NCBI RefSeq assembly: GCF_022374935.2
Contig: NZ_CP092430.2
Location: 1,612,001-1,676,000, forward strand
Source of the DNA: Mycolicibacter virginiensis
GTDB lineage: Bacteria > Actinomycetota > Actinomycetes > Mycobacteriales > Mycobacteriaceae
Length of the DNA stretch: 64,000 nucleotides
Reading direction: 5' to 3'
Below the pieces are notes generated by a model. It was not told the origin of the DNA and ran no database searches. It saw nothing but the letters and a program-made list of their open reading frames with translations. This document shows, in pieces, positions 31,284 to 41,787 of this stretch (its first letter is position 1; each line of letters opens with the position of its first letter). Made by a program: the position numbers and the translations under genes.

Positions 31284-31299
31284 GGTTCGGGGGCTTTGT
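31284..31299 (+). terminator. Right arm of the split terminator
   Basis: GGTTCGGGGGCT (31284-31295) followed by TTTGTCGTCTTT completes a classic GC stem plus T-rich tail with the left arm at 29612-29627. It now lies 17 bp beyond the IS end and 34 bp before valS. Confidence 0.6.
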
Positions 31300-31332
31300 C
31301 GTCTTTCGGGAGCGCATTCCTAGAATTGAGCG

Positions 31333-33972
31333 GTGACTGACACTCCCAACGCCGCCAACGCCGATCACCTGCCCAAGTCGTGGGAGCCGGGTGCGGTCGA
31401 GGACGCGATCTACCAGCGTTGGGTGGATGCCGGCTACTTCACCGCGGACCCCACCAGCGACAAGCCCGGCTACTCGATCGTGCTGCCCCCGCCGAACGTC
31501 ACCGGGAGCCTGCACATGGGGCACGCGCTCGACCACACCCTGATGGACGTGTTGACCCGGCGTAAGCGGATGCAGGGCTACGAGGTGTTGTGGCTGCCGG
31601 GCATGGACCACGCCGGCATCGCCACCCAGAGTGTGGTTGAACGCCAGCTCGCCGCCGACGGCAAGAGCAAGGAAGACTTCGGCCGCGAACAGTTCATCGA
31701 GAAGGTGTGGGACTGGAAGCGAGAGTCCGGCGGCACCATCGGCGGCCAGATGCGCCGGCTCGGCGACGGCGTGGACTGGAGTCGCGAACGGTTCACCATG
31801 GACGAGGGCCTGTCGCGGGCGGTCCGCACCATCTTCAAGCGGCTCTACGACGCCGGGCTGATCTACCAGGCCGAACGACTGGTCAACTGGTCGCCGGTGC
31901 TGGAGACCGCGATCAGCGATCTCGAGGTCAAATACGACGACATCGAGGGCGAGCTGGTGTCGTTCCGCTACGGCTCAATGGACGACACCCAGCCCCATAT
32001 CGTGGTGGCCACCACCCGGCTCGAGACCATGCTCGGTGACACCGCGATCGCGGTGCATCCCGACGACGACCGGTACCGCGACCTGGTGGGCAGCTCACTG
32101 CCGCACCCGTTCTTGGACCGTCAGATCGCCGTGGTCGCCGACGCCCACGTCGATCCCGAATTCGGCACCGGCGCGGTCAAAGTCACCCCCGCCCACGACC
32201 CCAACGACTTCGAGATCGGTCTGCGCCACCAGCTGGACATGCCGACGATCCTGGATAAACGCGCCCGGATCACCGGCACCGGAACACAATTCGACGGCAT
32301 GGACCGGTTCGAGGCGCGTGTCGCGGTGCGTGAAGCGCTGGCCGCGCAAGGCCGCATCGTGGCCGAGAAGCGGCCCTACCTGCACAGCGTCGGGCATTCC
32401 GAGCGCAGCGGCGAGGTCATCGAACCGCGACTGTCCATGCAGTGGTGGGTCGACGTCTCCTCGCTGGCCAAGGCCGCCGGTGACGCGGTCCGAGACGGCG
32501 ACACCGTCATCCACCCGAAGAGCCTGGAGCCGCGCTGGTTCGGCTGGGTCGACGACATGCACGACTGGTGCATCTCCCGGCAGCTGTGGTGGGGACACCG
32601 CATCCCGATCTGGCATGGGCCCAACGGCGAAAAGGTCTGCGTCGGCCCGGACGAGACCCCGCCGGAGGGCTGGGAGCAGGACCCCGACGTGCTGGACACC
32701 TGGTTCTCCTCGGCGTTGTGGCCGTTCTCCACGATGGGCTGGCCGGATGCCACGCCGGAGCTGGAGAAGTTTTATCCGACAAGCGTTTTGGTGACCGGCT
32801 ACGACATCCTGTTCTTCTGGGTCGCCCGGATGATGATGTTCGGGACCTTCGTCGGCGGCGACGCCGCGCTGCCCGAAGGCAAGGTGCCGTTCCGCAATGT
32901 GTTCCTGCACGGCCTGATTCGCGACGAACACGGCCGCAAGATGAGCAAGTCCCGCGGTAACGGGATCGACCCGCTGGACTGGGTGGAGATGTTCGGCGCC
33001 GACGCCCTGCGGTTCACCCTGGCCCGCGGAGCGAGCCCCGGCAGTGACCTGTCGATCGGTGAGGACCACGCCCGCGCGTCGCGCAACTTCGTCACCAAGC
33101 TGTTCAACGCGACCCGGTTCGCCCTGATGAACGGCGCATCGCCGGCGTCGCTGCCGCCGGTCGGGGAGCTGACCGACGCCGACCGCTGGATCCTGGGGCG
33201 CCTGGAAGAGGTTCGCGCCGAAGTGGATTCGGCGTTCGAGGGCTACGAGTTCGGGCGGGCCTGCGAGGCGCTGTACCACTTCGCCTGGGACGAGTTCTGC
33301 GACTGGTACGTCGAATTGGCCAAGACCCAGTTGGGGCAGGGGCTGACGCACACCACGGCCGTGCTCGCGGCGGTGCTGGACACCCTGTTGCGGCTGTTGC
33401 ACCCGGTGATCCCGTTCGTCACCGAAACCCTGTGGCAGGAGCTCACCGGTGCAGAGTCGCTGGTGATCGCGGACTGGCCGGCCCCGTCGGGCATCGCCTT
33501 GGACCAGGTGGCTGCGCAACGGATCACCGACATGCAGAAGCTGGTGACCGAAGTGCGCCGGTTCCGCAGCGACCAGGGCCTGCGTGACCGGCAGAAAGTC
33601 TCGGCCCGGCTGACCGGCATCGACGACGCCGACCTGGCCACCCAGGTTGCCGCGGTGGCGTCCCAGGCCTGGCTGACCGAGCCGGGGGAGGACTTCGCGC
33701 CGTCGGCCACCGTCGAGGTGCGGCTTACTCGCGGAACGGTCGTCGTCGAACTGGACACCTCCGGCACCGTCGACGTCGTCGCGGAGCGTCGCCGCTTGGA
33801 AAAGGACCTGGCCACTGCGCGTAAGGACCTCGAGGCCACCTCGGCAAAGCTGGGCAACGACGAATTCCTGGGCAAGGCGCCTGAGGCGGTGGTCGAGAAG
33901 ATCCGGGCCCGCCAACAGCTGGCCCGCGACGAAGTGGAGCGCATCACCGCGCGCCTGGCAGGCCTGACGTGA
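31333..33972 (+). CDS. valS: Valyl-tRNA synthetase
   Basis: The protein has 879 residues from GTG 31333. Class I motifs: [16 protein letters not shown] (HIGH = HMGH) and K536MSKS in [14 protein letters not shown]. The editing CP1 domain lies between them ([19 protein letters not shown]), followed by the anticodon-binding domain and a C-terminal coiled coil ([24 protein letters not shown]). It charges tRNA-Val. The stop overlaps the folC start (GTGA). Confidence 0.97.
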   Translation: MTDTPNAANADHLPKSWEPGAVEDAIYQRWVDAGYFTADPTSDKPGYSIVLPPPNVTGSLHMGHALDHTLMDVLTRRKRMQGYEVLWLPGMDHAGIATQSVVERQLAADGKSKEDFGREQFIEKVWDWKRESGGTIGGQMRRLGDGVDWSRERFTMDEGLSRAVRTIFKRLYDAGLIYQAERLVNWSPVLETAISDLEVKYDDIEGELVSFRYGSMDDTQPHIVVATTRLETMLGDTAIAVHPDDDRYRDLVGSSLPHPFLDRQIAVVADAHVDPEFGTGAVKVTPAHDPNDFEIGLRHQLDMPTILDKRARITGTGTQFDGMDRFEARVAVREALAAQGRIVAEKRPYLHSVGHSERSGEVIEPRLSMQWWVDVSSLAKAAGDAVRDGDTVIHPKSLEPRWFGWVDDMHDWCISRQLWWGHRIPIWHGPNGEKVCVGPDETPPEGWEQDPDVLDTWFSSALWPFSTMGWPDATPELEKFYPTSVLVTGYDILFFWVARMMMFGTFVGGDAALPEGKVPFRNVFLHGLIRDEHGRKMSKSRGNGIDPLDWVEMFGADALRFTLARGASPGSDLSIGEDHARASRNFVTKLFNATRFALMNGASPASLPPVGELTDADRWILGRLEEVRAEVDSAFEGYEFGRACEALYHFAWDEFCDWYVELAKTQLGQGLTHTTAVLAAVLDTLLRLLHPVIPFVTETLWQELTGAESLVIADWPAPSGIALDQVAAQRITDMQKLVTEVRRFRSDQGLRDRQKVSARLTGIDDADLATQVAAVASQAWLTEPGEDFAPSATVEVRLTRGTVVVELDTSGTVDVVAERRRLEKDLATARKDLEATSAKLGNDEFLGKAPEAVVEKIRARQQLARDEVERITARLAGLT

Positions 33973-35384
33973 CCGATCATCCGATCGGCGCAGGCGAGCC
34001 CAGCCCGGACGAGATCGCGGCCCTGCTCCAAGTCGAGCACCTACTTGATCAGCGTTGGGGCGAGACCAAGATCGAACCCAGCCTGACCCGCATCAACGCC
34101 CTGCTTGAGTTGCTCGGCTCGCCGCAGCGCGGTTACCCGTCCATTCACGTGGCCGGCACCAACGGCAAGACGTCGGTGGTGCGGATGATCGACGCGCTGC
34201 TGACGGCGTTCAGCCGTCGTACCGGGCGCACCACCAGCCCGCACCTGCAGTCGGCGGTCGAGCGCATTGCGATCGACGGCCAGCCGATCAGCCCGGCGCG
34301 CTATGTGGAGACTTACACCGAGATCGAGCCCTTCGTGCAGATGGTCGATGCGTCCTCGCAGGCAGACGGGGGACCGGCCATGAGCAAGTTCGAGGTGCTC
34401 ACCGGGATGGCGTTCGCGGCATTCGCCGACGCCCCCGTCGACGTCGCCATCGTGGAAGTCGGCATGGGTGGTCGCTGGGACGCCACCAACGTCGTGGAAG
34501 CTCCGGTCGCCGTCATCACCCCCATCGGCATCGACCACGTCGACTACCTCGGTGAGGACATCGCCGGGATCGCCGAGGAGAAGGCCGGCATCATTCACCG
34601 CTCGTCGGACGAACTGACCGACACCGTGGCGGTGATCGCCCGTCAGGTGCCCGAGGTGATGGAGGTGCTGCTGGCGCAGTCGGTGCGTGCCGACGCCGCG
34701 GTGGCACGAGAGACCTCGGAGTTCGCGGTGCTTAGCCGCCAACTCGCGGTCGGCGGGCAGGTCCTGGAACTGCAGGGTTTGGGCGGGGTGTACTCCGACA
34801 TTTTTCTGCCGCTGCACGGCGAACACCAGGCCCACAACGCGGTGCTGGCGCTGGCGGCGGTGGAGGCGTTCTTCGGCGCCGGGGCCGAGCGTCAGCTCGA
34901 CGTCGAGACCGTTCGGGCGGGATTCGCCGCGGTGCGCAGCCCCGGCCGGCTGGAGCGGATGCGCAGCTCGCCCACGGTGTTCATCGACGCCGCGCACAAC
35001 CCGGCCGGCGCCGCCGTATTGGCCCAGGCTCTGGCCGAGGACTTCGACTTTCGGTATCTGGTCGGTGTGGTCAGCGTGCTTGGCGACAAGGACGTCGACG
35101 GCATCTTGGCCGCGCTGGAACCGGCGTTCGACCGAATTGTGGTGACCCATAACGGATCTCCGCGTGCACTGGATGTGGAGACGCTCACCCTGGCGGCGGC
35201 GCGATGGTTCGGCGACGACCGGGTGGTCACCACCGAGACGCTTGAAGATGCGATCGACACCGCTACCGCACTGGTCGACGAATTCGATTCCGAGGGCGAA
35301 GCGTCAGGGGCCGGCATCGTGATCACCGGCTCGGTGGTCACCGCCGGTGCGGCTCGCTCTCTGTTCGGGAAGGACCCCGCATGA
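33969..35384 (+). CDS. folC: Folylpolyglutamate synthase / dihydrofolate synthase
   Basis: The protein has 471 residues from GTG 33969. The Mur-ligase-type P-loop is [18 protein letters not shown]. Further motifs are [12 protein letters not shown], the Mg-binding [14 protein letters not shown] and IDHVDYLG. The C-terminal domain has [19 protein letters not shown]. It adds glutamate to (dihydro)folate in the cytosol. The gene overlaps valS and the following small membrane protein by 4 nt each. Confidence 0.95.
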   Translation: MTDHPIGAGEPSPDEIAALLQVEHLLDQRWGETKIEPSLTRINALLELLGSPQRGYPSIHVAGTNGKTSVVRMIDALLTAFSRRTGRTTSPHLQSAVERIAIDGQPISPARYVETYTEIEPFVQMVDASSQADGGPAMSKFEVLTGMAFAAFADAPVDVAIVEVGMGGRWDATNVVEAPVAVITPIGIDHVDYLGEDIAGIAEEKAGIIHRSSDELTDTVAVIARQVPEVMEVLLAQSVRADAAVARETSEFAVLSRQLAVGGQVLELQGLGGVYSDIFLPLHGEHQAHNAVLALAAVEAFFGAGAERQLDVETVRAGFAAVRSPGRLERMRSSPTVFIDAAHNPAGAAVLAQALAEDFDFRYLVGVVSVLGDKDVDGILAALEPAFDRIVVTHNGSPRALDVETLTLAAARWFGDDRVVTTETLEDAIDTATALVDEFDSEGEASGAGIVITGSVVTAGAARSLFGKDPA

Positions 35385-35731
35385 CCGGCCAGCCAGATGC
35401 TCCCGACCCGTGGCGGGGCTTTCGCGGCGTGATGGCCGCCACGCTGATCCTCGAAGCCATCACGGTGCTGCTGGCGCTGCCGGTGGTCAGCGTCGTCGGG
35501 GGCGGTCTGACACCGTTCTCGCTGGCGTATCTGCTCGGCCTGGCACTGGTGCTGCTGCTGTTCGCCGGCATCCAGGGCCGCAGCTGGGCGATCTGGGCCA
35601 ACCTGGCGCTGCAGCTGGTGCTGGTGGCCGGCTTCGTGATTTACCCCGGGGTGGGCATCATGGGCCTGGTGTTCACCGCGGTGTGGGCACTGATCGCGTA
35701 TTTCCGTGCCGTGGTCTTGCGACGCTCGTGA
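35381..35731 (+). CDS. DUF4233-family membrane protein
   Basis: The protein has 116 residues starting at ATG 35381 inside the folC stop. There are four hydrophobic segments (about 14-36, 44-64, 67-85 and 88-108), with [28 protein letters not shown] at the start. It is a small actinobacterial membrane protein always found between folC and ndk (Rv2446c). Its function is unknown. Confidence 0.85.
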   Translation: MTGQPDAPDPWRGFRGVMAATLILEAITVLLALPVVSVVGGGLTPFSLAYLLGLALVLLLFAGIQGRSWAIWANLALQLVLVAGFVIYPGVGIMGLVFTAVWALIAYFRAVVLRRS

Positions 35732-35816
35732 CGGAACCGGTGACCGGGGCCGGTACGCTGTCGCCGTGCCGCTGGCGACGAAGCAAGGCGGAGCGATGGA
35801 TGAGGAGCGGCGCTGC

Positions 35817-36263
35817 ATGACTGAGCGGACTTTGGTACTGATCAAGCCGGACGGCGTGAACCGTCGGCTGGTGGGCGAGATCATCAACCGGATCGAGAAG
35901 AAGGGCCTGACGTTGGCGGCCCTGGAACTGCGGCCGGTGCAGCAGGCTGTGGCCCGGCAGCACTACGCCGAGCACGACGGCAAGGCGTTCTTCGCTTCGC
36001 TGCTGGACTTCATCACCTCGGGTCCCGTGGTTGCCGCTGTGGTGGAAGGGCCGCGCGCCATCGAGGCGTTCCGGCAGCTCGCCGGTGGAACCGACCCGGT
36101 AGCCAAGGCCACCCCGGGAACCATCCGTGGCGATTTCGGCCTGGAGACCCAGTTCAACCTGGTGCACGGCTCGGACTCGCCGGAGTCGGCCGAGCGTGAG
36201 ATCGCGCTGTGGTTCCCCGACCTGAAGCCGTCGGCGTCGACGGATCCCATGACGCTGGCCTGA
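35817..36263 (+). CDS. ndk: Nucleoside diphosphate kinase
   Basis: The protein has 148 residues from ATG 35817 ([18 protein letters not shown]). The phosphorylated active-site His is H117 in [29 protein letters not shown] is the Kpn-loop/nucleotide region. It exchanges the gamma phosphate between NTPs and NDPs. The C-terminus runs about 12 residues past the usual mycobacterial end ([13 protein letters not shown]). It is the last gene of the valS-folC cluster. Confidence 0.96.
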   Translation: MTERTLVLIKPDGVNRRLVGEIINRIEKKGLTLAALELRPVQQAVARQHYAEHDGKAFFASLLDFITSGPVVAAVVEGPRAIEAFRQLAGGTDPVAKATPGTIRGDFGLETQFNLVHGSDSPESAEREIALWFPDLKPSASTDPMTLA

Positions 36264-36559
36264 CCCCGGAGTTAGTGCCTTTCGTCCGGCTCCTGTGGAT
36301 TGTGTGGGATACTGACTAACGGGTGAACGTCACCGGACCGGTTTCCGACACCCGAATGAAGACTTCGGCGAGTGCGACGGTCGCGATATGTGATGCGGCG
36401 CCGATCGCCGGTTTTCATTCAGCCAGGCACCGAGTCGGTTCAACCCGAGCCCCTCGGAGCGAGACCACCACAAGCCCGGGGAAGTGAGCCGGGCCCATAA
36501 CGAGAAGTCCTCGCGTGGCCGCGTCGCAACGACGCGCCCGGGGGCTTGAGGAGACGTAC
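36264..36559 (+). promoter_or_regulatory. Long leader region of rne
   Basis: Nearly 300 bp without a gene. TGTGGGATACTG (about 36300-36312) resembles an extended -10 box. Downstream, GCCCGG and CCGGGC arms near 36472-36492 can pair, and the region ends with the strong GAGGAG ribosome site at 36548-36553. Long leaders that allow RNase E to control its own mRNA are known in other bacteria. Here that is inference. Confidence 0.35.
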
Positions 36560-39490
36560 GTGGCAGACCCCTCTCTTTTTAAAGGCCCTGATTCAGAGGT
36601 ATCAGCAGCACCGAGCGAGCACGAGGAGTTGCCCGATCGACTGCGGGTGCACTCGCTGGCACGGGTTCTGGGCACCACCAGCCGGCGGGTCCTGGATGCG
36701 CTGACGGAGTTGGACGGCCGGGCGCGCAGCGCCCACTCCAGCGTGGATCGCGTCGAGGCGGTGCGGGTCCGCGACCTGCTGGACTCGGCCGCCGAACCCG
36801 CTGTCACCGGACTGTTCCAGGAGGCCGGCGAGGCCGAGGCAACCGGCGAGGTCCCCGACGAGCCGGAGTCCCGGCTGCTGCTGGAGACGGCACCGGAGCC
36901 GGCCGCCGTGCGGGCTGACTACATGCCGTTGTTCGTCGCACCGCAGCCGGTCGCCTTCGAGCGCCCGGTGCCGCGCGACGTCGAAGTCGATTCCGACGAC
37001 GACTCCGACGACTATGGCGACGACGACCTCGGCGGTTCCGACGCCGACACCGATGACGAGAACGGCGATCGGCCCGCCAACCGGCGCCGTCGCCGTGGAC
37101 GCCGTGGACGTGGCCGTGGCCGCGGGTCTGAGGGGGCGGCGGCCGAGGACGCCGACGACGAGTCCGAGGACGACGACTCCACCGCGGAATCGGAGGAGGC
37201 CGGAGACGCCGAGGACGCCGCCGACGAGGAAGGCGGTTCGGCCGAGGACGCGGGCAACCGTCGCCGTCGTCGCCGCCGTCGGCGCAAGGCCGGGTCCGGC
37301 GAGGAAGAGGACACCGGGTCGTCGGACGACCCGCCCAACACCGTCGTGCATGAGCGGGCCCCGCGCGCCAAGAGCAGCCGAGCCGCCAAGAGCGACCGCG
37401 GCACCGGCGACGACGAGATCCAGGGCATTACCGGTTCGACACGGCTGGAGGCCAAACGGCAGCGCCGGCGCGACGGGCGCGACGCCGGGCGCCGCCGCCC
37501 GCCGATCCTCAGCGAGGCCGAGTTCCTGGCCCGCCGCGAGGCCGTCGAACGCCGGATGGTGGTCCGTGACCGGGTCCGAACCGAGCCGCCCCACCAGGGC
37601 GCCCGCTACACCCAGATCGCCGTGCTGGAAGACGGCGTGATGGTCGAACACTTCGTGACGTCTGCCGCATCGACCTCGCTGGTGGGCAACGTCTACCTGG
37701 GCATTGTCCAGAACGTCCTGCCGTCGATGGAGGCCGCCTTCGTCGACATCGGCCGGGGCCGCAACGGCGTGCTCTACGCCGGTGAGGTGAACTGGGAAGC
37801 CGCCGGGCTCGGTGGCGCCAACCGCAAGATCGAACAGGCGCTCAAACCCGGCGACTATGTCGTCGTGCAGGTCAGCAAGGACCCCATCGGACACAAGGGC
37901 GCCCGGCTGACCACGCAGGTGTCGCTGGCCGGTCGCTACTTGGTCTACGTCCCGGGCGCGTCGTCGACCGGGATCAGCCGCAAGCTGCCCGACACCGAAC
38001 GTCAGCGGCTCAAGGAGATCCTGCGCGAGGTGGTTCCCGCCGACGCCGGCGTGATCATCCGTACCGCGTCGGAGGGCGTCAAGGAATCCGACATCCGCGC
38101 CGACGTCGAACGCCTCCAGGAACGCTGGACCCAGATCGAGGCCACCGCGGCCGAGACCAAGGGGAAAGCCGCCGGAGCCGCAGTGGCGCTCTACGAAGAG
38201 CCTGACGTGCTGGTCAAGGTGATCCGCGACCTGTTCAACGAGGACTTCTCCGAGTTGGTGGTCTCCGGTGATGACGCCTGGGCCACGATCAACGACTACG
38301 TGGGCTCGGTGGCCCCCGAGCTGGTGTCGAAGTTGACCCGCTACACCGCGCCGACGGGCCCGGACGGCCAGGCCGGTCCGGACGTATTCGCCGTGCACCG
38401 CATCGACGAGCAGCTGGCCAAGGCGCTGGACCGCAAAGTCTGGCTGCCCTCGGGCGGCACGCTGGTGATCGACCGCACTGAGGCAATGACGGTGGTCGAC
38501 GTCAACACCGGCAAGTTCACCGGCTCCGGGGGCAACCTCGAGGAGACGGTGACCAAGAACAACTTGGAAGCCGCCGAAGAGATCGTGCGGCAGCTTCGCC
38601 TGCGGGACATCGGCGGCATCATCGTCATCGACTTCATCGATATGGTGCTGGAGTCCAACCGGGACCTGGTGCTGCGTCGGCTCACGGAGGCGCTGGGCCG
38701 CGACCGAACCCGCCATCAGGTTTCGGAGGTGACGTCGCTGGGGCTGGTGCAGCTGACCCGCAAACGCCTGGGCACCGGGCTGATCGAGGCGTTCTCGACG
38801 TCGTGTCAGCACTGTGCGGGGCGTGGCATTGTGCTGCATGCCGATCCGGTGGATTCGGCCGCGCCGGGACGTAAGACGGAGTCGGGCGGCAGCGGCGGCA
38901 CCACCACCAGCAGCCGCCGCAGCAAGCGCTCGAAGAAGCCGAAGGTCGACGAACCGGCGGTCGTCAAGGTTCCGGTGCACACGCCCGGTGACCACCCGAT
39001 GTTCAAGGCGATGGCTGCGGCCAGCGACCGACACGATGAGTCCGACGACGAGCACGAGACCGCGCCCGACGGCGACGAGCTGGTGGTGAACCTCGCCGAG
39101 CAGGGCGCCGAAGGCGCCGAGGAGGCCGACGGTCCCGACGAGGTGGCCACGGAGTCCCTGGAGTCTGAGGTGGCCGATGAGGACCTCGCCGACACCGAGG
39201 ACGACGCCGACGACGAAGACGTCGATGAGGATGCCGACGACGCGGATGTCGACGACGACGAAGACGAAGACGCCGACGACGAAGTCGATCTTGACGATGA
39301 CGACGACGAAGACTTCGACGACGACCTGGATGTCATCGATGAATCTGATGAATCCGACGAATCTGATGAAGACGACTCCGACGATGCAGAAGACGCCGAG
39401 GACTTTGACGAGCCCGAGGTGGCAGTTGCGGTGGTCGAGCGTCCACGTCGTCGGCGTGCGGCGGCCCGGCCGGCCGGGCCACCGATCTAA
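36560..39490 (+). CDS. rne: Ribonuclease E/G
   Basis: The protein has 976 residues from GTG 36560, 6 nt after GAGGAG; an in-frame GTG at 36515 lacks a site. The N-terminal part (1-310) is low complexity with acidic blocks and Arg-rich blocks ([23 protein letters not shown]). The conserved core has an S1 domain (VGNVYLGIVQNVLPSMEAAFVDIGRGRNGVLY) and the DNase-I-like site with D647 (VDVNTGKF) and D691/D694 (IDFIDM). A zinc-link SCQHCAGRG follows. The last 150 residues are an extreme Asp/Glu run. This split of disordered arms around the core is typical of actinobacterial RNase E, the main mRNA-decay and rRNA-processing endonuclease. Confidence 0.95.
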   Translation: MADPSLFKGPDSEVSAAPSEHEELPDRLRVHSLARVLGTTSRRVLDALTELDGRARSAHSSVDRVEAVRVRDLLDSAAEPAVTGLFQEAGEAEATGEVPDEPESRLLLETAPEPAAVRADYMPLFVAPQPVAFERPVPRDVEVDSDDDSDDYGDDDLGGSDADTDDENGDRPANRRRRRGRRGRGRGRGSEGAAAEDADDESEDDDSTAESEEAGDAEDAADEEGGSAEDAGNRRRRRRRRRKAGSGEEEDTGSSDDPPNTVVHERAPRAKSSRAAKSDRGTGDDEIQGITGSTRLEAKRQRRRDGRDAGRRRPPILSEAEFLARREAVERRMVVRDRVRTEPPHQGARYTQIAVLEDGVMVEHFVTSAASTSLVGNVYLGIVQNVLPSMEAAFVDIGRGRNGVLYAGEVNWEAAGLGGANRKIEQALKPGDYVVVQVSKDPIGHKGARLTTQVSLAGRYLVYVPGASSTGISRKLPDTERQRLKEILREVVPADAGVIIRTASEGVKESDIRADVERLQERWTQIEATAAETKGKAAGAAVALYEEPDVLVKVIRDLFNEDFSELVVSGDDAWATINDYVGSVAPELVSKLTRYTAPTGPDGQAGPDVFAVHRIDEQLAKALDRKVWLPSGGTLVIDRTEAMTVVDVNTGKFTGSGGNLEETVTKNNLEAAEEIVRQLRLRDIGGIIVIDFIDMVLESNRDLVLRRLTEALGRDRTRHQVSEVTSLGLVQLTRKRLGTGLIEAFSTSCQHCAGRGIVLHADPVDSAAPGRKTESGGSGGTTTSSRRSKRSKKPKVDEPAVVKVPVHTPGDHPMFKAMAAASDRHDESDDEHETAPDGDELVVNLAEQGAEGAEEADGPDEVATESLESEVADEDLADTEDDADDEDVDEDADDADVDDDEDEDADDEVDLDDDDDEDFDDDLDVIDESDESDESDEDDSDDAEDAEDFDEPEVAVAVVERPRRRRAAARPAGPPI

Positions 39491-39502
39491 CGTACTGCCG
39501 GT

Positions 39503-39539
39503 TTGACCCCTTAGCCGCTGGTCACGTACCCTTGACCAG
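39503..39539 (+). promoter_or_regulatory. Candidate rplU-rpmA promoter with a palindrome over the -10
   Basis: TTGACC (39503-39508), an 18-bp spacer and TACCCT (39527-39532) make a plausible SigA-type promoter about 110 bp before rplU. The inverted repeat CTGGTCA (39518-39524) / TGACCAG (39533-39539) encloses the -10 box. Confidence 0.45.
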
Positions 39540-39642
39540 TTGTCGCCAGGCGGGAATAACCACAGCTCGGCGGACAGAACCCCAGACACCTGCGCAAGTC
39601 CCGATGGCGTGCGCGCCCGAGAAGCAGAGGTAGAAACCAACG

Positions 39643-39954
39643 ATGGCGACGTACGCAATCGTCAAAACCGGCGGCAAGCAGTACAAGGTTGCCGTTGGTG
39701 ACGTGCTCAAGGTTGAGAAGATCGAGTCCGAGCCGGGATCGTCGGTCTCGCTGCCGGTCGCGCTGGTCGTGGACGGTGCCACCGTCACCACCGACGCCGC
39801 CAAGCTGGCGAAGGTCGCGGTCACCGGAGAGGTCCTGGAGCACACCAAGGGCCCCAAGATCCGCATCCACAAGTTCAAGAACAAGACCGGCTACCACAAG
39901 CGGCAGGGTCACCGTCAGCAGCTGACCGTGCTCAAGGTCACCGGAATCAAGTAG
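39643..39954 (+). CDS. rplU: 50S ribosomal protein L21
   Basis: The protein has 103 residues, starting [25 protein letters not shown], the hallmark of L21, and ending [29 protein letters not shown] ([15 protein letters not shown]). It is a structural protein of the large subunit. rpmA starts 17 bp later with the ribosome site AGGAGG between, so they are one operon. Confidence 0.98.
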   Translation: MATYAIVKTGGKQYKVAVGDVLKVEKIESEPGSSVSLPVALVVDGATVTTDAAKLAKVAVTGEVLEHTKGPKIRIHKFKNKTGYHKRQGHRQQLTVLKVTGIK

Positions 39955-39971
39955 CAGCAGGAGGCAGCGAG

Positions 39972-40238
39972 ATGGCACACAAAAAGGGCGCTTCCAGCTC
40001 ACGTAACGGGCGCGACTCAAACGCCCAGCGACTCGGCGTCAAGCGGTTCGGCGGCCAGGTCGTCAAGGCCGGCGAGATCCTGGTCCGCCAGCGCGGCACT
40101 CACTTCCACCCCGGCGTGAACGTCGGGCGCGGCGGCGACGACACCCTGTTCGCCACGGCACCCGGTGCGGTCGAATTCGGTGTGAAGCGCGGCCGCAAGT
40201 TGATCAACATCGTGCCTGTCGCCCGCGCGGAGAGCTAA
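39972..40238 (+). CDS. rpmA: 50S ribosomal protein L27
   Basis: The protein has 88 residues: [29 protein letters not shown], then [24 protein letters not shown]27 reaches toward the peptidyl-transferase centre. The N-terminus starts directly with AHKKG, without the cleaved extension found in Firmicutes. Confidence 0.98.
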   Translation: MAHKKGASSSRNGRDSNAQRLGVKRFGGQVVKAGEILVRQRGTHFHPGVNVGRGGDDTLFATAPGAVEFGVKRGRKLINIVPVARAES

Positions 40239-40269
40239 CCAACCGGCCCTGCGCAGCGAACGTGCACTG

Positions 40270-40299
40270 ACTGCGAAAAAGAGCGACAAAACTCGCAGT
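40270..40299 (+). terminator. Hairpin between rpmA and obg
   Basis: ACTGCGA (40270-40276) and TCGCAGT (40293-40299) pair perfectly around a 16-nt A-rich loop. It lies 32 bp after the rpmA stop and 43 bp before obg. It may be a terminator or attenuator between the ribosomal genes and obg. Confidence 0.35.
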
Positions 40300-40341
40300 G
40301 GTTACACGCTCGATGCGTGGGATTGGTGAGAGGAAAGCCCG

Positions 40342-41787
40342 ATGTCCCGGTTCGTCGACCGCGTTGTCATCCATGTGCGCGCCGGCGACGGGGGCAACGG
40401 CTGCGCCTCGATTCACCGAGAGAAGTTCAAACCGCTCGGTGGTCCTGACGGTGGCAACGGCGGCCGCGGCGGCAGCGTCGTGCTGGTCGTCGATCCCCAA
40501 GTGCACACCCTGCTGGACTTCCACTTCCGGCCACACATCGTCGCGGCGTCCGGCAAGCAGGGCCAAGGCAGCAACAAGGACGGCGCCACAGGCGCGGACC
40601 TGGAGATCAAGGTGCCCGACGGCACCGTCGTCCTCGACGAACACGGGCGGCTGCTGGCCGACCTGGTGGGCGCGGGTGCCCGCTTCGAGGCGGCAGCCGG
40701 CGGACGCGGCGGTCTGGGCAATGCGGCGCTGGTGTCGCGTGCCCGCAAGGCGCCCGGCTTCGCACTGTTGGGGGAGAAGGGTGAAACCCGCGACCTCACC
40801 CTGGAACTCAAGACCGTCGCCGACGTCGGGCTGATCGGATTTCCGTCCGCGGGCAAATCCGCACTGGTATCAGTGATCTCGGCGGCCAAACCGAAGATCG
40901 CCGACTATCCGTTCACCACGTTGGCGCCCAACCTGGGCGTGGTCTCGGCCGGAGAGAACACCTTCACCGCAGCCGATGTGCCCGGCCTCATTCCCGGTGC
41001 CTCGACCGGTCGCGGGCTGGGCTTGGACTTTCTGCGGCACATCGAACGCTGCGCCGTGCTGGTGCACGTCGTCGACTGCGCGACCGCTGAGCCGGGCCGT
41101 GACCCGCTCTCTGACATCGAAGCGATCGAAGCCGAACTGGCTGCCTATACCCCGACCATGCAAGGGGATTCGACGCTCGGCGACCTGGTCGACCGGCCTC
41201 GGGCGGTGGTCCTCAACAAGATCGACGTGCCCGAGGCGCTGGAGATGGCGGAATTCGTCCGCGACGACATCGCGGCCGAGCGTGGTTGGCCGGTGTTCAT
41301 GGTCTCGACGGTGAGCCGTGCCGGCTTGCGGCCGTTGACGTTTGCGTTGGCCGAGATGGTGTCGGCGTATCGGGCCGCACAACCGGAGCCGGTGGCGCGC
41401 CGCCCGGTGATCCGTCCTGTTCGCGCGGGGGAGACCGGGTTCACCGTGGAATCCGACGGCTACGGCGGTTTTCTTGTGCGGGGTACCCAACCCGAGCGCT
41501 GGGTGCACCAGACCAACTTCGACAACGATGAGGCGGTCGGCTACCTGGGTGACCGACTGGCCCGGCTCGGCGTCGAAGACGAACTGCTCAAGCGAGGCGC
41601 CACACCGGGCTGTGCGGTGACTATCGGGGAGATGACCTTCGACTGGGAGCCGACTACTCCGGCCGGGGTGGACATGACGCTGTCGGGCCGCGGCACGGAC
41701 AGCAGGCTGGAGCGCACCGACCGAGTGGGTGCCGCCGAGCGCAAGGTGGCACGCAAGCAGCGCCGAGAGCATTCGGAGGACGAGTGA
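40342..41787 (+). CDS. obg: Obg GTPase
   Basis: The protein has 481 residues. The N-terminal glycine-rich Obg fold begins [18 protein letters not shown] and has [14 protein letters not shown]. The G domain has P-loop [12 protein letters not shown], switch [18 protein letters not shown], and LNKID. A C-terminal OCT domain ([18 protein letters not shown]...) follows, with a basic tail [14 protein letters not shown]. It binds the 50S subunit and links GTP/ppGpp state to ribosome assembly. Its stop overlaps the proB start by 4 nt. Confidence 0.97.
   Translation: MSRFVDRVVIHVRAGDGGNGCASIHREKFKPLGGPDGGNGGRGGSVVLVVDPQVHTLLDFHFRPHIVAASGKQGQGSNKDGATGADLEIKVPDGTVVLDEHGRLLADLVGAGARFEAAAGGRGGLGNAALVSRARKAPGFALLGEKGETRDLTLELKTVADVGLIGFPSAGKSALVSVISAAKPKIADYPFTTLAPNLGVVSAGENTFTAADVPGLIPGASTGRGLGLDFLRHIERCAVLVHVVDCATAEPGRDPLSDIEAIEAELAAYTPTMQGDSTLGDLVDRPRAVVLNKIDVPEALEMAEFVRDDIAAERGWPVFMVSTVSRAGLRPLTFALAEMVSAYRAAQPEPVARRPVIRPVRAGETGFTVESDGYGGFLVRGTQPERWVHQTNFDNDEAVGYLGDRLARLGVEDELLKRGATPGCAVTIGEMTFDWEPTTPAGVDMTLSGRGTDSRLERTDRVGAAERKVARKQRREHSEDE

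Noticed and set aside
32095..33915. 606-codon minus-strand open frame opposite valS
   Set aside because: Antisense shadow; valS is complete and unmistakable.
36602..39658. 1018-codon minus-strand open frame opposite rne
   Set aside because: It is the mirror of the GC-rich, Asp/Glu-codon-rich rne sequence; its translation is a Val/Asp/Gly-rich string with no family features, and rne is certain.
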